From Gordonia westfalica (GTDB taxonomy: Bacteria; Actinomycetota; Actinomycetes; Mycobacteriales; Mycobacteriaceae), in the NCBI RefSeq assembly GCF_900105725.1, contig NZ_FNLM01000034.1, positions 1,116,001-1,180,000 on the forward strand: a stretch of 64,000 nt of DNA. The letters run 5' to 3'. A program made the translations under genes and the position numbers. Each line of letters starts with the position of its first letter. Positions within the stretch are counted from its first letter, which is position 1. The notes beneath the pieces are model-generated. The model saw nothing but the letters and a program-made list of their open reading frames with translations, did no database searches and had not been told where the DNA came from. Shown here piece after piece: positions 39,655-49,315 of this stretch.

Positions 39655-39833
39655 TGAACAACGCGATGATCGGGATGTTCGTCGGACTGCTTCTGGCACT
39701 CGCGGCGGTCGCCGGCGGCCTCGCCGGGTTCCTCCTCGCCCTCGCGCTCGGTGCGGCGGGACTGGTCCTCGGACTCAACCGCGACGGCACCATCGATCTC
39801 GGTGCGCTGCTGCGGAGCAGAGGACGTGGCTGA
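39654..39833 (+). CDS. Small DUF2273-like membrane protein
   Basis: 59 residues from GTG 39654, which overlaps the previous TAG by one base. Two hydrophobic stretches with Gly/Ala/Leu (about residues 5-24 and 26-40) are followed by a polar end, NRDGTIDLGALLRSRGRG. Size, hydropathy and place inside an Asp23 operon fit the small DUF2273 partner found next to Asp23 and AmaP genes. Not confirmed by any motif. Confidence 0.75.
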   Translation: MNNAMIGMFVGLLLALAAVAGGLAGFLLALALGAAGLVLGLNRDGTIDLGALLRSRGRG

Positions 39834-39834
39834 G

Positions 39835-40274
39835 ATGACGGCCCCGCCCGGCCCGGTCGGCACCCTCACGATCGAGGACCGGGTCATCGAGCGGATCGCC
39901 ACCCGCGCGGTCCTCGACATCCCCGGTGCCACAAGACATCAGGGCACCGTCGGATCGCTGCTCGGTTCGACTGCCGGTCGCTCGATCATCGGCTCCGACC
40001 TCCCCCGGGCGACCCTCCGATCCTCGGGTTCCGCCTTGCGGATCTCGCTGGACATGCCCTCGAATGGCCCTGCGCGGTCGCCGATGTGAGCCGGCGGTCC
40101 CGCGACCATGTGATCGACGAGGTCGAAAGGCTCACCGGCACAAGGCCGGTGCAGGTGGACGTCACGGTGTGCCAGCTGGTCCCCCGCCGCGAGGTGCAAC
40201 GCCGCAAGTACGGGTTCATCGACCTGCCCGCACCACCTGAGGAGCCCGCCGGCGCAGAGGAGGTGCCGTCGTGA
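39835..40274 (+). pseudogene. Asp23/Gls24 family protein, frameshifted
   Basis: ATG 39835 starts MTAPPGPVGTLTIEDRVIER and runs through IPGATRHQGTVGSLLG to RISLD. At 40055-40056 (GACATGCC) the frame is lost. The continuation in the next frame reads EWPCAVADVSRRSRDHVIDE and ends with VQVDVTVCQLVPRREVQRRKYG at 40274. A lost C (GACATCGCC expected) restores 146 residues. It belongs to the Asp23 family and lies between the DUF2273-like and DUF6286 genes. Confidence 0.83.
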
Positions 40275-40855
40275 CGCTGAGCAGTACACATACCGAACCG
40301 GGCCGGGCCGGCTCCGAGCCCGCAGAGTGCGTGTTCACTCTCGCAAGGCACCCCGGTGCAGCCATCGCCGGCGCCGTACTCGGGCTCGCACTCATCGGAT
40401 TGGGTGTCACCGCGATCCGCGACATCGCGGTACGAGCCGAGTGGCTCGACGGACAACAGTGGTCGCTCACCGCGGCGGAATGGATCGCCGAGCTGAGCCG
40501 GCAGGACTGGATGTGGCCGACGGCGGTGGGTCTCGTCATCGTCGGACTGGCCCTGGCCTGGATCGCCGTCAAGCCACGGCGACGATCGCATCTACGCCTG
40601 GCCGCTCCGGACATGTGGACCCGCCTCGGCGACCTCGCCCGCCGATGCAGCGCCGCGGTGACCGAGCTACCCGGCGTCTACGACGCCGACACGATCGTCA
40701 CGCGCCGCAAGGTGAAGTCCACTGTTCAGGGACGCGCCGCACTGGCCGACCGGGATCTGATCGCCTCGACACTCGCCGACGTCGTGTCCGTCCTCGAATC
40801 GCCACCCCGAGTCGTTGTGCGGCTTCGTTTTCGGGACGGAAGGAGGGTCCGATGA
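40271..40855 (+). CDS. DUF6286 membrane protein
   Basis: 194 residues from GTG 40271. Two hydrophobic helices (about 29-48 and 82-100) flank a short external loop. A soluble domain follows with Asp23-like GVYDADTIVTRRKVKSTVQGRA. It overlaps its neighbours at both ends (GTGA, ATGA). A member of the actinobacterial Asp23 cluster; function unknown. Confidence 0.88.
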   Translation: MTLSSTHTEPGRAGSEPAECVFTLARHPGAAIAGAVLGLALIGLGVTAIRDIAVRAEWLDGQQWSLTAAEWIAELSRQDWMWPTAVGLVIVGLALAWIAVKPRRRSHLRLAAPDMWTRLGDLARRCSAAVTELPGVYDADTIVTRRKVKSTVQGRAALADRDLIASTLADVVSVLESPPRVVVRLRFRDGRRVR

Positions 40856-41395
40856 ACCGGTTACCGGCCACCTTCCACCGGCTGTCGATCGCACTGATCG
40901 CGCTGGCCCTGATCGCCGTCGGCGGCGGCGCCATCGCCTGGCGCGCGAGTATCGACCCGGTACACGAGTGGATCGACCGGATCGACGAGACCGCGATCTC
41001 GCGTTCCATCGCACAACCGTGGGGGATGTGGGTGCTGGTCGCGGTGGCGGTCGTCGCGGTGGGGTGGGGACTGCTGTTGATCTCCACCAACATCGCTCCG
41101 CGCGCCGTCGACGACGTCACTCTCCCGGACTCCGACGAGACGGGCGCCCTCACCATCGCCCCGAAGTTGATCGCCGCCGCGGTCACCGACGAACTCGAGG
41201 GTGATCCCCTCTTGCACAAGGTGTCCGCCACCGCGATCGACGACCGTGCCCGCAGCATCATCCGGGTCGTGGTCACGGCCCAACCGCTCCTACGACGAGA
41301 TCAGCGGACCGGTCGAGGCGGCGGTGGAATCGATCACGACAGCTCTCGGGGCTTCGGACGTGCACGTGCAGGCGTTCGTCCACTTCGAGAAATGA
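40852..41395 (+). pseudogene. amaP: AmaP-like alkaline shock membrane anchor, frameshifted
   Basis: ATG 40852 starts MNRLPATFHRLSIALIALAL. Two membrane helices (about 9-29 and 58-78) precede a cytosolic Asp23-like domain. At CCC 41279-41281 one extra C shifts the frame. The natural end NRSYDEISGPVEAAVESITT to HFEK lies in the next frame, with its stop at 41395. Read as given, the frame would run on into csbD as a chimera. Repaired length is 180 residues. AmaP tethers Asp23 to the membrane. Confidence 0.82.
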
Positions 41396-41430
41396 GAAAG
41401 ACCGACAGAGAAGAAGAGAAGGAGAGAGGA

Positions 41431-41628
41431 ATGGGATTGAACGACAAGATCAGCAACAAGGCCGAGGACCTCGGGGGCAAGGCCAAGGAGGCGGCCGGCG
41501 ACGTCACCGGTGACGACCAGCTCAAGAGCGAGGGCAAGGGCGACCAGCTGTCGGCCGCAGTCAAGAACGGTGCCGAGAAGGTGAAGGACGCCGCCGAGAA
41601 CATCAAGGACAAGTTGACCGGCAACTGA
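41431..41628 (+). CDS. CsbD family stress-response protein
   Basis: 65 residues from ATG 41431, directly after GGAGAGAGGA. Small, highly charged, helical, with NKAEDLGGKAKEAAGDVTGD and DQLKSEGKGDQL repeats that define CsbD. These proteins accumulate in general stress; mechanism unknown. Last gene of the Asp23 operon. Confidence 0.95.
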   Translation: MGLNDKISNKAEDLGGKAKEAAGDVTGDDQLKSEGKGDQLSAAVKNGAEKVKDAAENIKDKLTGN

Positions 41629-41642
41629 GGCTCCGAACACCA

Positions 41643-41672
41643 GTGCCGGGTCGCCCACGGGCGGCCCGGCAC
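41643..41672 (+). terminator. csbD terminator
   Basis: GTGCCGGG (41643-41650) pairs with CCCGGCAC (41665-41672), with an inner GCCC/GGGC helix, 14 bases after the csbD stop. Confidence 0.75.
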
Positions 41673-41676
41673 TCTC

Positions 41677-41713
41677 ATAGCTCCAACCCGCGCCCGGCGC
41701 GGCTTGGAGCTAT
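41677..41713. terminator. Hairpin between csbD and ahpE (island-flank copy 2)
   Basis: ATAGCTCC (41677-41684) pairs with GGAGCTAT (41706-41713) around a GC-rich stem. The first 17 bases match the hairpin at 37566. It ends three bases before the ahpE stop. Confidence 0.7.
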
Positions 41714-41716
41714 AGG

Positions 41717-42199
41717 TCAGCCGACAGCGCCGAGCGCCTTGTCCCAGACGTCGTTCTCGCGCACCTCGCCCGGCCCGACCATGTCGGCGTAGACGATGAC
41801 GCCCTCGCGGTTCACGAGGAAGGTTCCGCGGTTCGCGTACCCGCGATCGGAGTTGAAGACGCCGTAGGCCTTCGCCACGTCGCCGTGGGGCCAGAAGTCC
41901 GACAGCAGCGGGAACAGGAAGCCCTGGGCCGCCGACCAGACCTTGTGCGTCGGCGAGGGACCCACCGAGACCGTCACGGTGGTCACGTCGTCGTTGTCGA
42001 ACCGCGGCTGCTGATCGCGGATGTAGCCCAGCTCGCCCTGGCAGGTGCCGGTGAACGCGAGTGGGAAGAAAACCACGAGCACGTTGCGATCGGCGCGCAA
42101 CGCGCTCAGGGACACGAGCTGATTGTTCTGATCCCGGAGTTCGAAATCAGGTGCCTGGTCGCCGACACTCAGTGGCGCGACGGGCAGAGCATCGCTCAT
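41717..42199 (-). CDS. ahpE: 1-Cys peroxiredoxin AhpE
   Basis: Reduces peroxides and peroxynitrite in the cytosol. 160 residues from the ATG complementary to 42197-42199. The peroxidatic Cys53 sits in PLAFTGTCQGELG, and no second Cys exists in the protein, consistent with a 1-Cys enzyme recycled by mycothiol or mycoredoxin. The start overlaps the DUF3052 stop (ATGA). Confidence 0.94.
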   Translation of the reverse strand: MSDALPVAPLSVGDQAPDFELRDQNNQLVSLSALRADRNVLVVFFPLAFTGTCQGELGYIRDQQPRFDNDDVTTVTVSVGPSPTHKVWSAAQGFLFPLLSDFWPHGDVAKAYGVFNSDRGYANRGTFLVNREGVIVYADMVGPGEVRENDVWDKALGAVG

Positions 42200-42624
42200 G
42201 CTTTCTTGCCCGAGCGGGCCTTGGGCTGGACGAGTCGGGCTGCCGACCAGTCCCCCAGGCTGATCGCCGATGTCTGGGTCAGGCCCGCAGTGGGCGCCGC
42301 CTCGGCGATCTCGCTCGGATCCACGTATCCCGGTTGTCCGGTCTTGGGCGAGAACACCCACACGTATCCGTCTTCGGCCAGCGGTCCGATGGCGTCCATC
42401 AGCGCGTCGACGAGGTCTCCGTCGCCTTCACGCCACCAGAGGACAACCACGTCTACGACGTCGTCGGCGTCCTCATCGACCATCTCGGCATCGATCGCGT
42501 CTTCGATGTCGGCCCGGAGCTCGTCGTCCGTGTCCTCATCCCAACCGACCTCCTGCACGACCAAGCCGGCCTTCAAGCCCAGTTTTTGGGCGTTGCTGCC
42601 CGTACCGTCTGTGGCGGCTACCAC
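42196..42624 (-). CDS. DUF3052 family protein
   Basis: 142 residues with AQKLGLKAGLVVQEVGWDED at the start and a strongly acidic middle (about 30-60). VVVLWWREGDGDLVDALMDA and FSPKTGQPGYVDPSEIAEAA are typical DUF3052 segments. Function unknown. It is coupled to ahpE in a two-gene operon, as in mycobacteria (Rv2239c-Rv2238c). Confidence 0.92.
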   Translation of the reverse strand: MVAATDGTGSNAQKLGLKAGLVVQEVGWDEDTDDELRADIEDAIDAEMVDEDADDVVDVVVLWWREGDGDLVDALMDAIGPLAEDGYVWVFSPKTGQPGYVDPSEIAEAAPTAGLTQTSAISLGDWSAARLVQPKARSGKKA

Positions 42625-42826
42625 CGCGCGTGACCTCCTGAAGGTGTTGGGACGTTGTTTTCGTCGCTGGTCTGTACGTCTGTGTACGCCAACTCGCTTG
42701 TCAGCATAGGCAACAGCCTAAAGCCTCACATTGCAAGCCGACCGACGTCACCCGATTTCGGGCGTTTCTTTTTCGACGATCGCATGAACGACGATCGCAC
42801 GGACCCCCGACACCCGCGACCGCGCA

Positions 42827-43447
42827 TCAACGTCCGGGGCTCGTCGGAGCCGGGCTGGTGGTGACCGACGACCGCGGTGTGGCCGACGAGGCCGCCGGGA
42901 GCGGCGTGAAGCCCCCGCACACCTCGAGGAGTCGCGCCTTGTCACGCGTCCACTGCCCCGCCACCGGGTTGAGCTCGGTGCGCTGCTCCTTGCGGATCGC
43001 ATTCTCGAGACGTGCCGTCGCGTCGAGGAACGTCCGCGCCGGCGTCGCGACCTCGGGCGGCGACGTCTCGGTGATCTTCGGCCGGATCTGATCGGCACCC
43101 GCGATCAGGCTCGCCCGCGCCTTGTCGGCGAGGTCCCCGACCTCCGGGTACGAATGCGTTGTGTTGAGCCGCTTGATGAAGGTGTTGTAGCCGCGCACCA
43201 TCACGACCATCGACGACATCGACTCCCGGCAGAGTTCGACGCCCTCGGCACGCACCTGCGCGACCGCCGACGCCGACACCTCCGAACGGTAGACCGCCAC
43301 CTCACCGGGCGCCGGCACACCCGTACCTCCGACCGTGGACGTGCACGCCGACAACATGATGCCCCCGAATGCCATGCCGACGGTAACCTTCGCCCGGACA
43401 CCCCGGTGCCCTGTGCGGCCGGGCGTGGCCTCCCCTGTGCCCAGCAT
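42827..43447 (-). CDS. Putative lipoprotein, Rv2240c-like
   Basis: 206 residues from the ATG complementary to 43445-43447, preceded by AGGGGGA. An Arg-rich start and a hydrophobic stretch lead to a lipobox LSAC, so the mature protein should be a lipoprotein at the outer face of the membrane. The rest is helical, and the C-terminal Ser/Pro/Thr-rich tail is probably disordered. No enzymatic motif is seen. It is divergent from aceE. Confidence 0.8.
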   Translation of the reverse strand: MLGTGEATPGRTGHRGVRAKVTVGMAFGGIMLSACTSTVGGTGVPAPGEVAVYRSEVSASAVAQVRAEGVELCRESMSSMVVMVRGYNTFIKRLNTTHSYPEVGDLADKARASLIAGADQIRPKITETSPPEVATPARTFLDATARLENAIRKEQRTELNPVAGQWTRDKARLLEVCGGFTPLPAASSATPRSSVTTSPAPTSPGR

Positions 43448-43654
43448 CGCTCTCCCCCTACTCATCAGTAACGCTGCAAGGACGCTACAGCACCTTCGCG
43501 ATCGCGACAGCCTACACAGATCCACCCGGTGCCAAGCCACCTCACATGGGGCACGATGAGTGGTGACGCCGCACAACATCGGAGTGCAGTGTCGTACGCC
43601 ATGCAGCCGGACCACCACCCCGAGTCCGGCCTGTCAGAGGGAGTAGGCATCACC

Positions 43655-46486
43655 GTGACCGACCAGATGGACCAGGCGACGCAGGACACGATTCCGAGCG
43701 AGCACGGCTCCGACCCGAGCTCCAACGGACGTACTGCCGGGCGGAGCGGACACCGAGTCCGCGTCATCCGCGAAGGCGTCGCGTCCTATCTGCCCGACAT
43801 CGATCCCGACGAGACCACCGAGTGGCTCGACTCGTTCGATGCACTTCTCGACTCCGCCGGCCCCGGCCGAGCCCGTTACCTCATGCTGCGGCTCCTCGAA
43901 CGCGCCGGCGAGAAGCGGGTGTCGATCCCCGCACTGACCTCCACCGACTACGTGAACACCATCCCCACCGAGGCGGAACCGTGGTTCCCCGGTGACGAGG
44001 AGTTCGAGCGCCGCTTCCGCCAGATGATCCGCTGGAACGCCGCGATCATGGTGCATCGCGCCCAGCGCCCGGGAGTCGGTGTGGGAGGCCACATCTCGAC
44101 CTATGCATCGTCGGCGTCGCTGTACGAGGTCGGCTTCAACCACTTCTTCCGCGGCAAGAACCACTCCGGCGGCGGCGACCACATCTTCATCCAGGGACAC
44201 GCCTCCCCCGGCATCTACGCCCGCGCCTACCTCGAGGGCCGCATCGACGAGACCCGGATGGACGGCTTCCGTCAGGAGCACAGTCACGCCGGAGAGGGCG
44301 GCGGCCTGCCGTCGTATCCGCATCCGCGCCTGATGCCCGACTTCTGGGAGTTCCCGACCGTCTCGATGGGCCTCGGCCCGATGAACGCGATCTACCAGGC
44401 GCGCTTCAACCACTATTTGCACGACCGCGGGATCAAGGACACCTCCGACCAGCACGTGTGGGCGTTCCTGGGCGACGGCGAGATGGACGAGCCGGAATCG
44501 CGCGGCTTCGCCAGCTTCGCGGCCACCGAGGGCCTCGACAACCTCACCTTCGTCGTCAACTGCAACCTGCAGCGGCTCGACGGCCCGGTGCGCGGCAACG
44601 GCAAGATCATCCAGGAGCTCGAGTCGTTCTTCCGCGGCGCCGGCTGGAACGTCATCAAGGTCATCTGGGGCCGCGAGTGGGACGCGCTGCTGCACGCCGA
44701 CCGCGACGGCGCCCTGGTCAACCTGATGAACACCACCCCCGACGGCGATTTCCAGACCTACAAGGCCAACGACGGCGCCTTCGTCCGCGAGCACTTCTTC
44801 AACCGCGACCCGCGGACCAAGGAACTCGTCAAGGACCTATCCGACGCGGAGATCTGGAACCTCAAGCGCGGCGGCCACGACTACCGCAAGATCCACGCCG
44901 CCTACGCCTCGGCGATGACCCACAAGGGCCAGCCGACGGTCATCCTGGCGCACACGATCAAGGGCTACACGCTCGGCAAGCACTTCGAGGGACGCAATGC
45001 GACCCACCAGATGAAGAAGCTGACGCTCGACGACCTCAAGGCGTTCCGCGACAGCACGCGCATCCCGATCAGCGACGAACAGCTCGAGAAGGATCCGTAT
45101 CTGCCGCCGTACTACCACCCCGGCGAGGATTCCCCGGAACTCCAGTACATGCTGGACCGCCGCAAGACGCTCGGCGGGTTCCTGCCCAGCAGGCGCACCA
45201 AGTCCAAGGTCCTCAAGGCCGACACCTCCTCGGCCCTCAAGGCCACCGCGAAGGGTTCGGGCAAGCAGCAGGTCGCGACCACCATGGCGCTGGTCCGCGT
45301 CTTCAAGGACCTGTTGCGCGACAAGGAGGTCGGCAAGCGCATCGTGCCGATCATCCCCGACGAGGCCCGCACCTTCGGCATGGACTCGTGGTTCCCGACC
45401 CTGAAGATCTACAACCGCAACGGACAGCTCTACACCTCGGTCGACGCCGAGCTTATGCTCGCCTACAAGGAGAGCTCCGAGGGCCAGATCCTGCACGAGG
45501 GCATCAACGAGGCCGGTTCGGCGGCCAGCTTCGCCGCGGTCGGCACGTCGTATGCGACGCACGACGAACCGATGATCCCGCTGTACATCTTCTATTCGAT
45601 GTTCGGCTTCCAGCGCACCGGCGACAGCTTCTGGGCGGCCGCCGACCAGATGGCCCGCGGTTTCGTCATCGGCGCGACCGCCGGCCGTACGACGCTCACC
45701 GGTGAGGGTCTGCAGCATGCCGACGGCCATTCGCCGCTGCTTGCCTCGACCAACCCGGCGGTCGTCGCCTACGACCCGGCGTTCGCCTACGAACTCGGCC
45801 ACATCGTCGACGACGGCCTCAAGCGCATGTACGGCGAGGAACCGGAGAACGTCTTCTACTACATCACCGTCTACAACGAGCCGATCAGCCAGCCGCCGAA
45901 GCCGGAGGGCCTCGACACGACGGGCATCGTCAAGGGCGGATACCTGTTCCACAAGGCTCCCGAGAACAAGGAGTACCCGGCCAACATCCTGGTCTCCGGC
46001 GTCACGATGCCCGACGCGCTGCGTGCATCCGAGTTGCTCGCCGAGGAGTGGAACGTCGGCGCGAACGTGTACTCGGTGACCTCGTGGAGCGAGCTGGCCC
46101 GCGACGGCATCCGCGCCGACCGGGAGGCCCTGCGCGATCCCGGCAGCGAGCCCGCACCGGCGTATCTGACCGAACTGCTGGCCGACGCGGCCGGACCGTT
46201 CGTCGGCGTCAGCGACTACATGCGCGGCGTCCAGGAGCAGATCCGCGCGTACCTGCCCGGTACCTACCTGACGCTCGGCACCGACGGGTTCGGCTTCTCC
46301 GACACCCGTCCGGCCGCGCGACGTTTCTTCAACGTCGACGCCGAGTCGATCGTGGTCGCGGTGCTCGTCGCCCTCGCCCGCGACGGCCACATCGACATGT
46401 CGGTGGCCAAGCAGGCCGCGGACAAGTACAAGATCGACGACGTCGCCGCCGCTCCCGAGCAGACCAGCGATCCCGGCGTCGCCTGA
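43655..46486 (+). CDS. aceE: Pyruvate dehydrogenase E1, homodimeric type
   Basis: Thiamine-diphosphate enzyme that decarboxylates pyruvate and acetylates E2 lipoate. 943 residues from GTG 43655; the frame is open 42 codons further upstream but without similarity. [20 protein letters not shown], the ThDP motif [12 protein letters not shown]...[27 protein letters not shown] and [14 protein letters not shown] are all canonical. Partner E2 is probably the 2000-3778 product. Confidence 0.97.
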   Translation: MTDQMDQATQDTIPSEHGSDPSSNGRTAGRSGHRVRVIREGVASYLPDIDPDETTEWLDSFDALLDSAGPGRARYLMLRLLERAGEKRVSIPALTSTDYVNTIPTEAEPWFPGDEEFERRFRQMIRWNAAIMVHRAQRPGVGVGGHISTYASSASLYEVGFNHFFRGKNHSGGGDHIFIQGHASPGIYARAYLEGRIDETRMDGFRQEHSHAGEGGGLPSYPHPRLMPDFWEFPTVSMGLGPMNAIYQARFNHYLHDRGIKDTSDQHVWAFLGDGEMDEPESRGFASFAATEGLDNLTFVVNCNLQRLDGPVRGNGKIIQELESFFRGAGWNVIKVIWGREWDALLHADRDGALVNLMNTTPDGDFQTYKANDGAFVREHFFNRDPRTKELVKDLSDAEIWNLKRGGHDYRKIHAAYASAMTHKGQPTVILAHTIKGYTLGKHFEGRNATHQMKKLTLDDLKAFRDSTRIPISDEQLEKDPYLPPYYHPGEDSPELQYMLDRRKTLGGFLPSRRTKSKVLKADTSSALKATAKGSGKQQVATTMALVRVFKDLLRDKEVGKRIVPIIPDEARTFGMDSWFPTLKIYNRNGQLYTSVDAELMLAYKESSEGQILHEGINEAGSAASFAAVGTSYATHDEPMIPLYIFYSMFGFQRTGDSFWAAADQMARGFVIGATAGRTTLTGEGLQHADGHSPLLASTNPAVVAYDPAFAYELGHIVDDGLKRMYGEEPENVFYYITVYNEPISQPPKPEGLDTTGIVKGGYLFHKAPENKEYPANILVSGVTMPDALRASELLAEEWNVGANVYSVTSWSELARDGIRADREALRDPGSEPAPAYLTELLADAAGPFVGVSDYMRGVQEQIRAYLPGTYLTLGTDGFGFSDTRPAARRFFNVDAESIVVAVLVALARDGHIDMSVAKQAADKYKIDDVAAAPEQTSDPGVA

Positions 46487-46507
46487 TCCTGGGGCTAGAT
46501 TGAGGGC

Positions 46508-47782
46508 GTGTCCGACGCGCGAGTGAATCAGCCCAAGAACCCACCGGCTGACGTGTTCGGTGAGCGGGGTGCGCATGTACCGGCCCCCGCCACCGTGCAC
46601 GACGCGCTGCCCGACACGCTGCTCCGGCGCGTCAAGCAGTACAGCGGCCGCCTCGCCACCGAGGCGGTCCACTCGATGCAGGACCAGCTGCCCTACTTCG
46701 GCGACCTCGACGCCGCGCAGCGCGCGAGTGTGCAGCTGGTCGTGCAGACGGCCGTCGTGAACTTCGTCGAGTGGATCCAGGATCCCGAGGGCAACGTGAA
46801 GTTCACGGTCCAGGCGTTCCAGGTGGTGCCGCAGGACCTCGCCCGACGCATCACGCTCCTGCAGACCGTCGAGATGGTCCGTGTGGCGATGGAGTTCTTC
46901 GAGAAGTGGCTGCCGCTGCTGGCTCGCAACGACGCCCAGCTCCGCGCACTCACCGAGTCGGTCCTGCGCTACGGACGTGAGATCGGGTTCGCCGCGGCGG
47001 CCATCTACGCCTCCGCCGCCGAATCGCGCGGCGCCTGGGACTCCCGGCTCGAGGCACTGGTCGTCGACGCCGTGGTCCGCGGCGACACCGGCCCCCAGCT
47101 CCTCTCCCGTGCGGCCGCCCTGAACTGGGATTCCGATGCCCCGGCGACGGTGATCGTCGGGACACCGCCGCCCGAGCAGAACGTGTCGGTGCCGCTGGCC
47201 ATCCACAACACGGCTCGACAGTTCGACCGCTCGGCGCTGTCGGTGGTCCAGGGCTCGGTGCTGGTCGCCATCGTGAGCGGCCCGGCCCGGCCGACGGAGA
47301 AGTTCGTCTCGGCCCTGCTCTCCCATTTCGCCGACGCGCCGGTGGTCATCGGACCGACCATGCCGAACCTCGGAAGCGCCCATGCCAGCGCCGCCGAGGC
47401 CATGTCCGCGATCGAGGCGGTGGTGGGCTGGCCGAACGCGCCGCGCCCGGTTCACAGCCTCGAGTTGCTACCCGAACGGGCGCTCAACGGCGACGAGGCG
47501 GCGGTGACCGCTCTCGTCGAATCGGTCGTCCGTCCACTCTCCGCGGGCGGTCCCACACTGACCACGACGCTCGAGGCCTACCTCGACTCCGGCGGATCGG
47601 TCGAGTCCTGCGCGCGAGTTCTGTACATACATCCAAATACGGTCCGGTACCGACTGAAGAAAATTGCGGAAATCACACGACGCGATCCGACGAACCCCCG
47701 CGACGCGTATGTACTACGTATCGCGACGACTGTCGGTCGTCTGACACACTTACGGCACAAATCGGACTCTCCTGCACCATGA
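46508..47782 (+). CDS. mabR: PucR-family regulator of FAS-II (MabR)
   Basis: 424 residues from GTG 46508. A GGDEF-like/PucR central region and a C-terminal HTH_30 helix-turn-helix (SVESCARVLYIHPNTVRYRLKKIAEI) are seen. The homologous Rv2242 is MabR, reported to control the mycolic-acid FAS-II operon. It lies between aceE and fabD with its presumed operator just downstream at 47891-47911. It probably senses acyl-CoAs. Confidence 0.9.
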   Translation: MSDARVNQPKNPPADVFGERGAHVPAPATVHDALPDTLLRRVKQYSGRLATEAVHSMQDQLPYFGDLDAAQRASVQLVVQTAVVNFVEWIQDPEGNVKFTVQAFQVVPQDLARRITLLQTVEMVRVAMEFFEKWLPLLARNDAQLRALTESVLRYGREIGFAAAAIYASAAESRGAWDSRLEALVVDAVVRGDTGPQLLSRAAALNWDSDAPATVIVGTPPPEQNVSVPLAIHNTARQFDRSALSVVQGSVLVAIVSGPARPTEKFVSALLSHFADAPVVIGPTMPNLGSAHASAAEAMSAIEAVVGWPNAPRPVHSLELLPERALNGDEAAVTALVESVVRPLSAGGPTLTTTLEAYLDSGGSVESCARVLYIHPNTVRYRLKKIAEITRRDPTNPRDAYVLRIATTVGRLTHLRHKSDSPAP

Positions 47783-47890
47783 GTCACACGGGTAACTGTC
47801 CGATTCGCCATTTCTGCTGATAGAAGCCTTAAGACAACGGTTCGGTAACGAATCTCAGCCTGATGACGAAGCAGGTGGCACTTCGGTGAC

Positions 47891-47911
47891 GTTTGTGGGA
47901 ACCCTACAAAA
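47891..47911 (+). promoter_or_regulatory. Candidate MabR operator before fabD
   Basis: GTTTGT, nine bases, ACAAAA. From memory the M. tuberculosis MabR site is TTTTGT-N9-ACAAAA, so this differs at one position. It lies 66-86 bases before the fabD start. Confidence 0.65.
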
Positions 47912-47976
47912 CCCCGCGACAAGGTTCATGCTTCTCTACACCCACATCGGACCGGTAAAGGGTGTTCTCTGGTCAC

Positions 47977-48885
47977 GTGCTTTCGATGCTTGCTCCCGGC
48001 CAGGGTTCACAGACACCCGGCATGCTCACGCCGTGGCTCGATCTGCCCGGCGCCCGTGACCAGATCGCCACGTGGTCCAAGCTCACCCAGTTGGACCTCG
48101 AACGGCTCGGTACCACCGCCACCGCGGAGGAGATCACCGACACCGCGGTGACCCAACCGCTGGTCGTCGTCGCGGCTCTCCTCGCCTTCGACGAGGTGCG
48201 TAAGAACGGCGAACTGCCCGCGGACGCGGTCGTCGCCGGCCACTCGGTCGGCGAGCTCGCCGCCGCCGCCATCACCGGTGTGATCTCGGCCGACGAGGCC
48301 GTCACCCTCGCCGCGATCCGCGGTGCCGAGATGGCCAAGGCCTGCGCCCTCGCGCCGACCACCATGGCCGCGATCCTCGGCGGTGACGAAGCCGCCGTGC
48401 TCGCACGCCTCGAGGAACTCGAACTCGTCCCCGCCAACCGCAACGCGGTCGGCCAGATCGTCGCGGCCGGTGCCGTCGACAAGATCGACGAGCTCATCGC
48501 CTCCCCGCCGGAGAAGGCCCGTATCCGCAAGCTCGCGGTCGCCGGCGCCTTCCACACCCACTTCATGGCCCCGGCGCAGGACGCCGTCGCCGCGGCGGCC
48601 GCGAAGATCACCCCGGCCGACCCGACTCGCACGCTGCTCTCGAACTCCGACGGGCAGCCTGTAACGAATGGCGCCGAAGCACTGACAAAACTGGTAGGCC
48701 AGGTGACCAGTCCGGTCCGCTGGGATCTCTGCTCGGCGTACCTGCGTGAGAACTCGGCCTCCGCCGTCGTGGAACTGCCACCGGCGGGCACGCTCGTGGG
48801 GATCGCCAAGCGCGAGCTGAAGGGCACCCCATCGCTGGCTCTCAAGGAGCCGGGCGACATCGCGAAGATCACTGAACTTGGATAG
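47977..48885 (+). CDS. fabD: Malonyl-CoA:ACP transacylase
   Basis: Loads malonate onto AcpM for FAS-II elongation. 302 residues from GTG 47977, chosen because family members start at the LAPGQGSQ motif; GTG 47962 would add five residues. The nucleophile Ser90 is in GHSVGELAAAAI, and the AGAFHTHFMAPA segment holds the catalytic His. First gene of the fabD-acpM-kasA-accD6 operon. Confidence 0.95.
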   Translation: MLSMLAPGQGSQTPGMLTPWLDLPGARDQIATWSKLTQLDLERLGTTATAEEITDTAVTQPLVVVAALLAFDEVRKNGELPADAVVAGHSVGELAAAAITGVISADEAVTLAAIRGAEMAKACALAPTTMAAILGGDEAAVLARLEELELVPANRNAVGQIVAAGAVDKIDELIASPPEKARIRKLAVAGAFHTHFMAPAQDAVAAAAAKITPADPTRTLLSNSDGQPVTNGAEALTKLVGQVTSPVRWDLCSAYLRENSASAVVELPPAGTLVGIAKRELKGTPSLALKEPGDIAKITELG

Positions 48886-49012
48886 CGGTCGCGGTCAGTC
48901 CGCGACCCCCGGAATATCGGCGCCCGCCGCCGATGTGTCCAAGCGCGCGGACTCCCGGGTCCGTCCTGCGCTCCGGAAACAATTCACCCGATAGACGAAA
49001 GGGAACCACACA

Positions 49013-49315
49013 GTGGCTGCCACCCAGGAACAACTCATTGCCGGCATCGCCGAGATCATCGAGGAAGTCACCGGCATCGAGCCGTCCGAGGTGACGATGG
49101 AGAAGTCGTTCGTCGACGATCTGGACATCGATTCGCTGTCCATGGTCGAGATCGCGGTGCAGACCGAGGACAAGTACGGCGTGAAGATCCCCGATGAGGA
49201 TCTCGCCGGTCTGCGCACCGTCGGTGACGCCGTCGGCTACATCCAAAAGCTCGAGAGCGAGAACCCCGAGGCTGCGGCTGCCATCAAGGCTCAGGTCGAG
49301 GCAGACCAGAACTGA
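49013..49315 (+). CDS. acpM: Meromycolate acyl carrier protein
   Basis: 100 residues from GTG 49013, with AAAGGGA eight bases upstream. The phosphopantetheine Ser is Ser41 in DLDIDSLSM. The C-terminal extension past the ACP fold ([18 protein letters not shown]) is typical of AcpM but shorter than in M. tuberculosis. The stop overlaps the kasA ATG by one base. Confidence 0.96.
   Translation: MAATQEQLIAGIAEIIEEVTGIEPSEVTMEKSFVDDLDIDSLSMVEIAVQTEDKYGVKIPDEDLAGLRTVGDAVGYIQKLESENPEAAAAIKAQVEADQN

Noticed and set aside
37477..41713. Prophage or integrative element at tRNA-Val
   Set aside because: No integrase, phage or transfer gene is present; only flanking hairpins match, so reported as an observation instead.
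44837..47455. 872-residue frame opposite aceE and mabR
   Set aside because: Antisense shadow of two genes with clear motifs.
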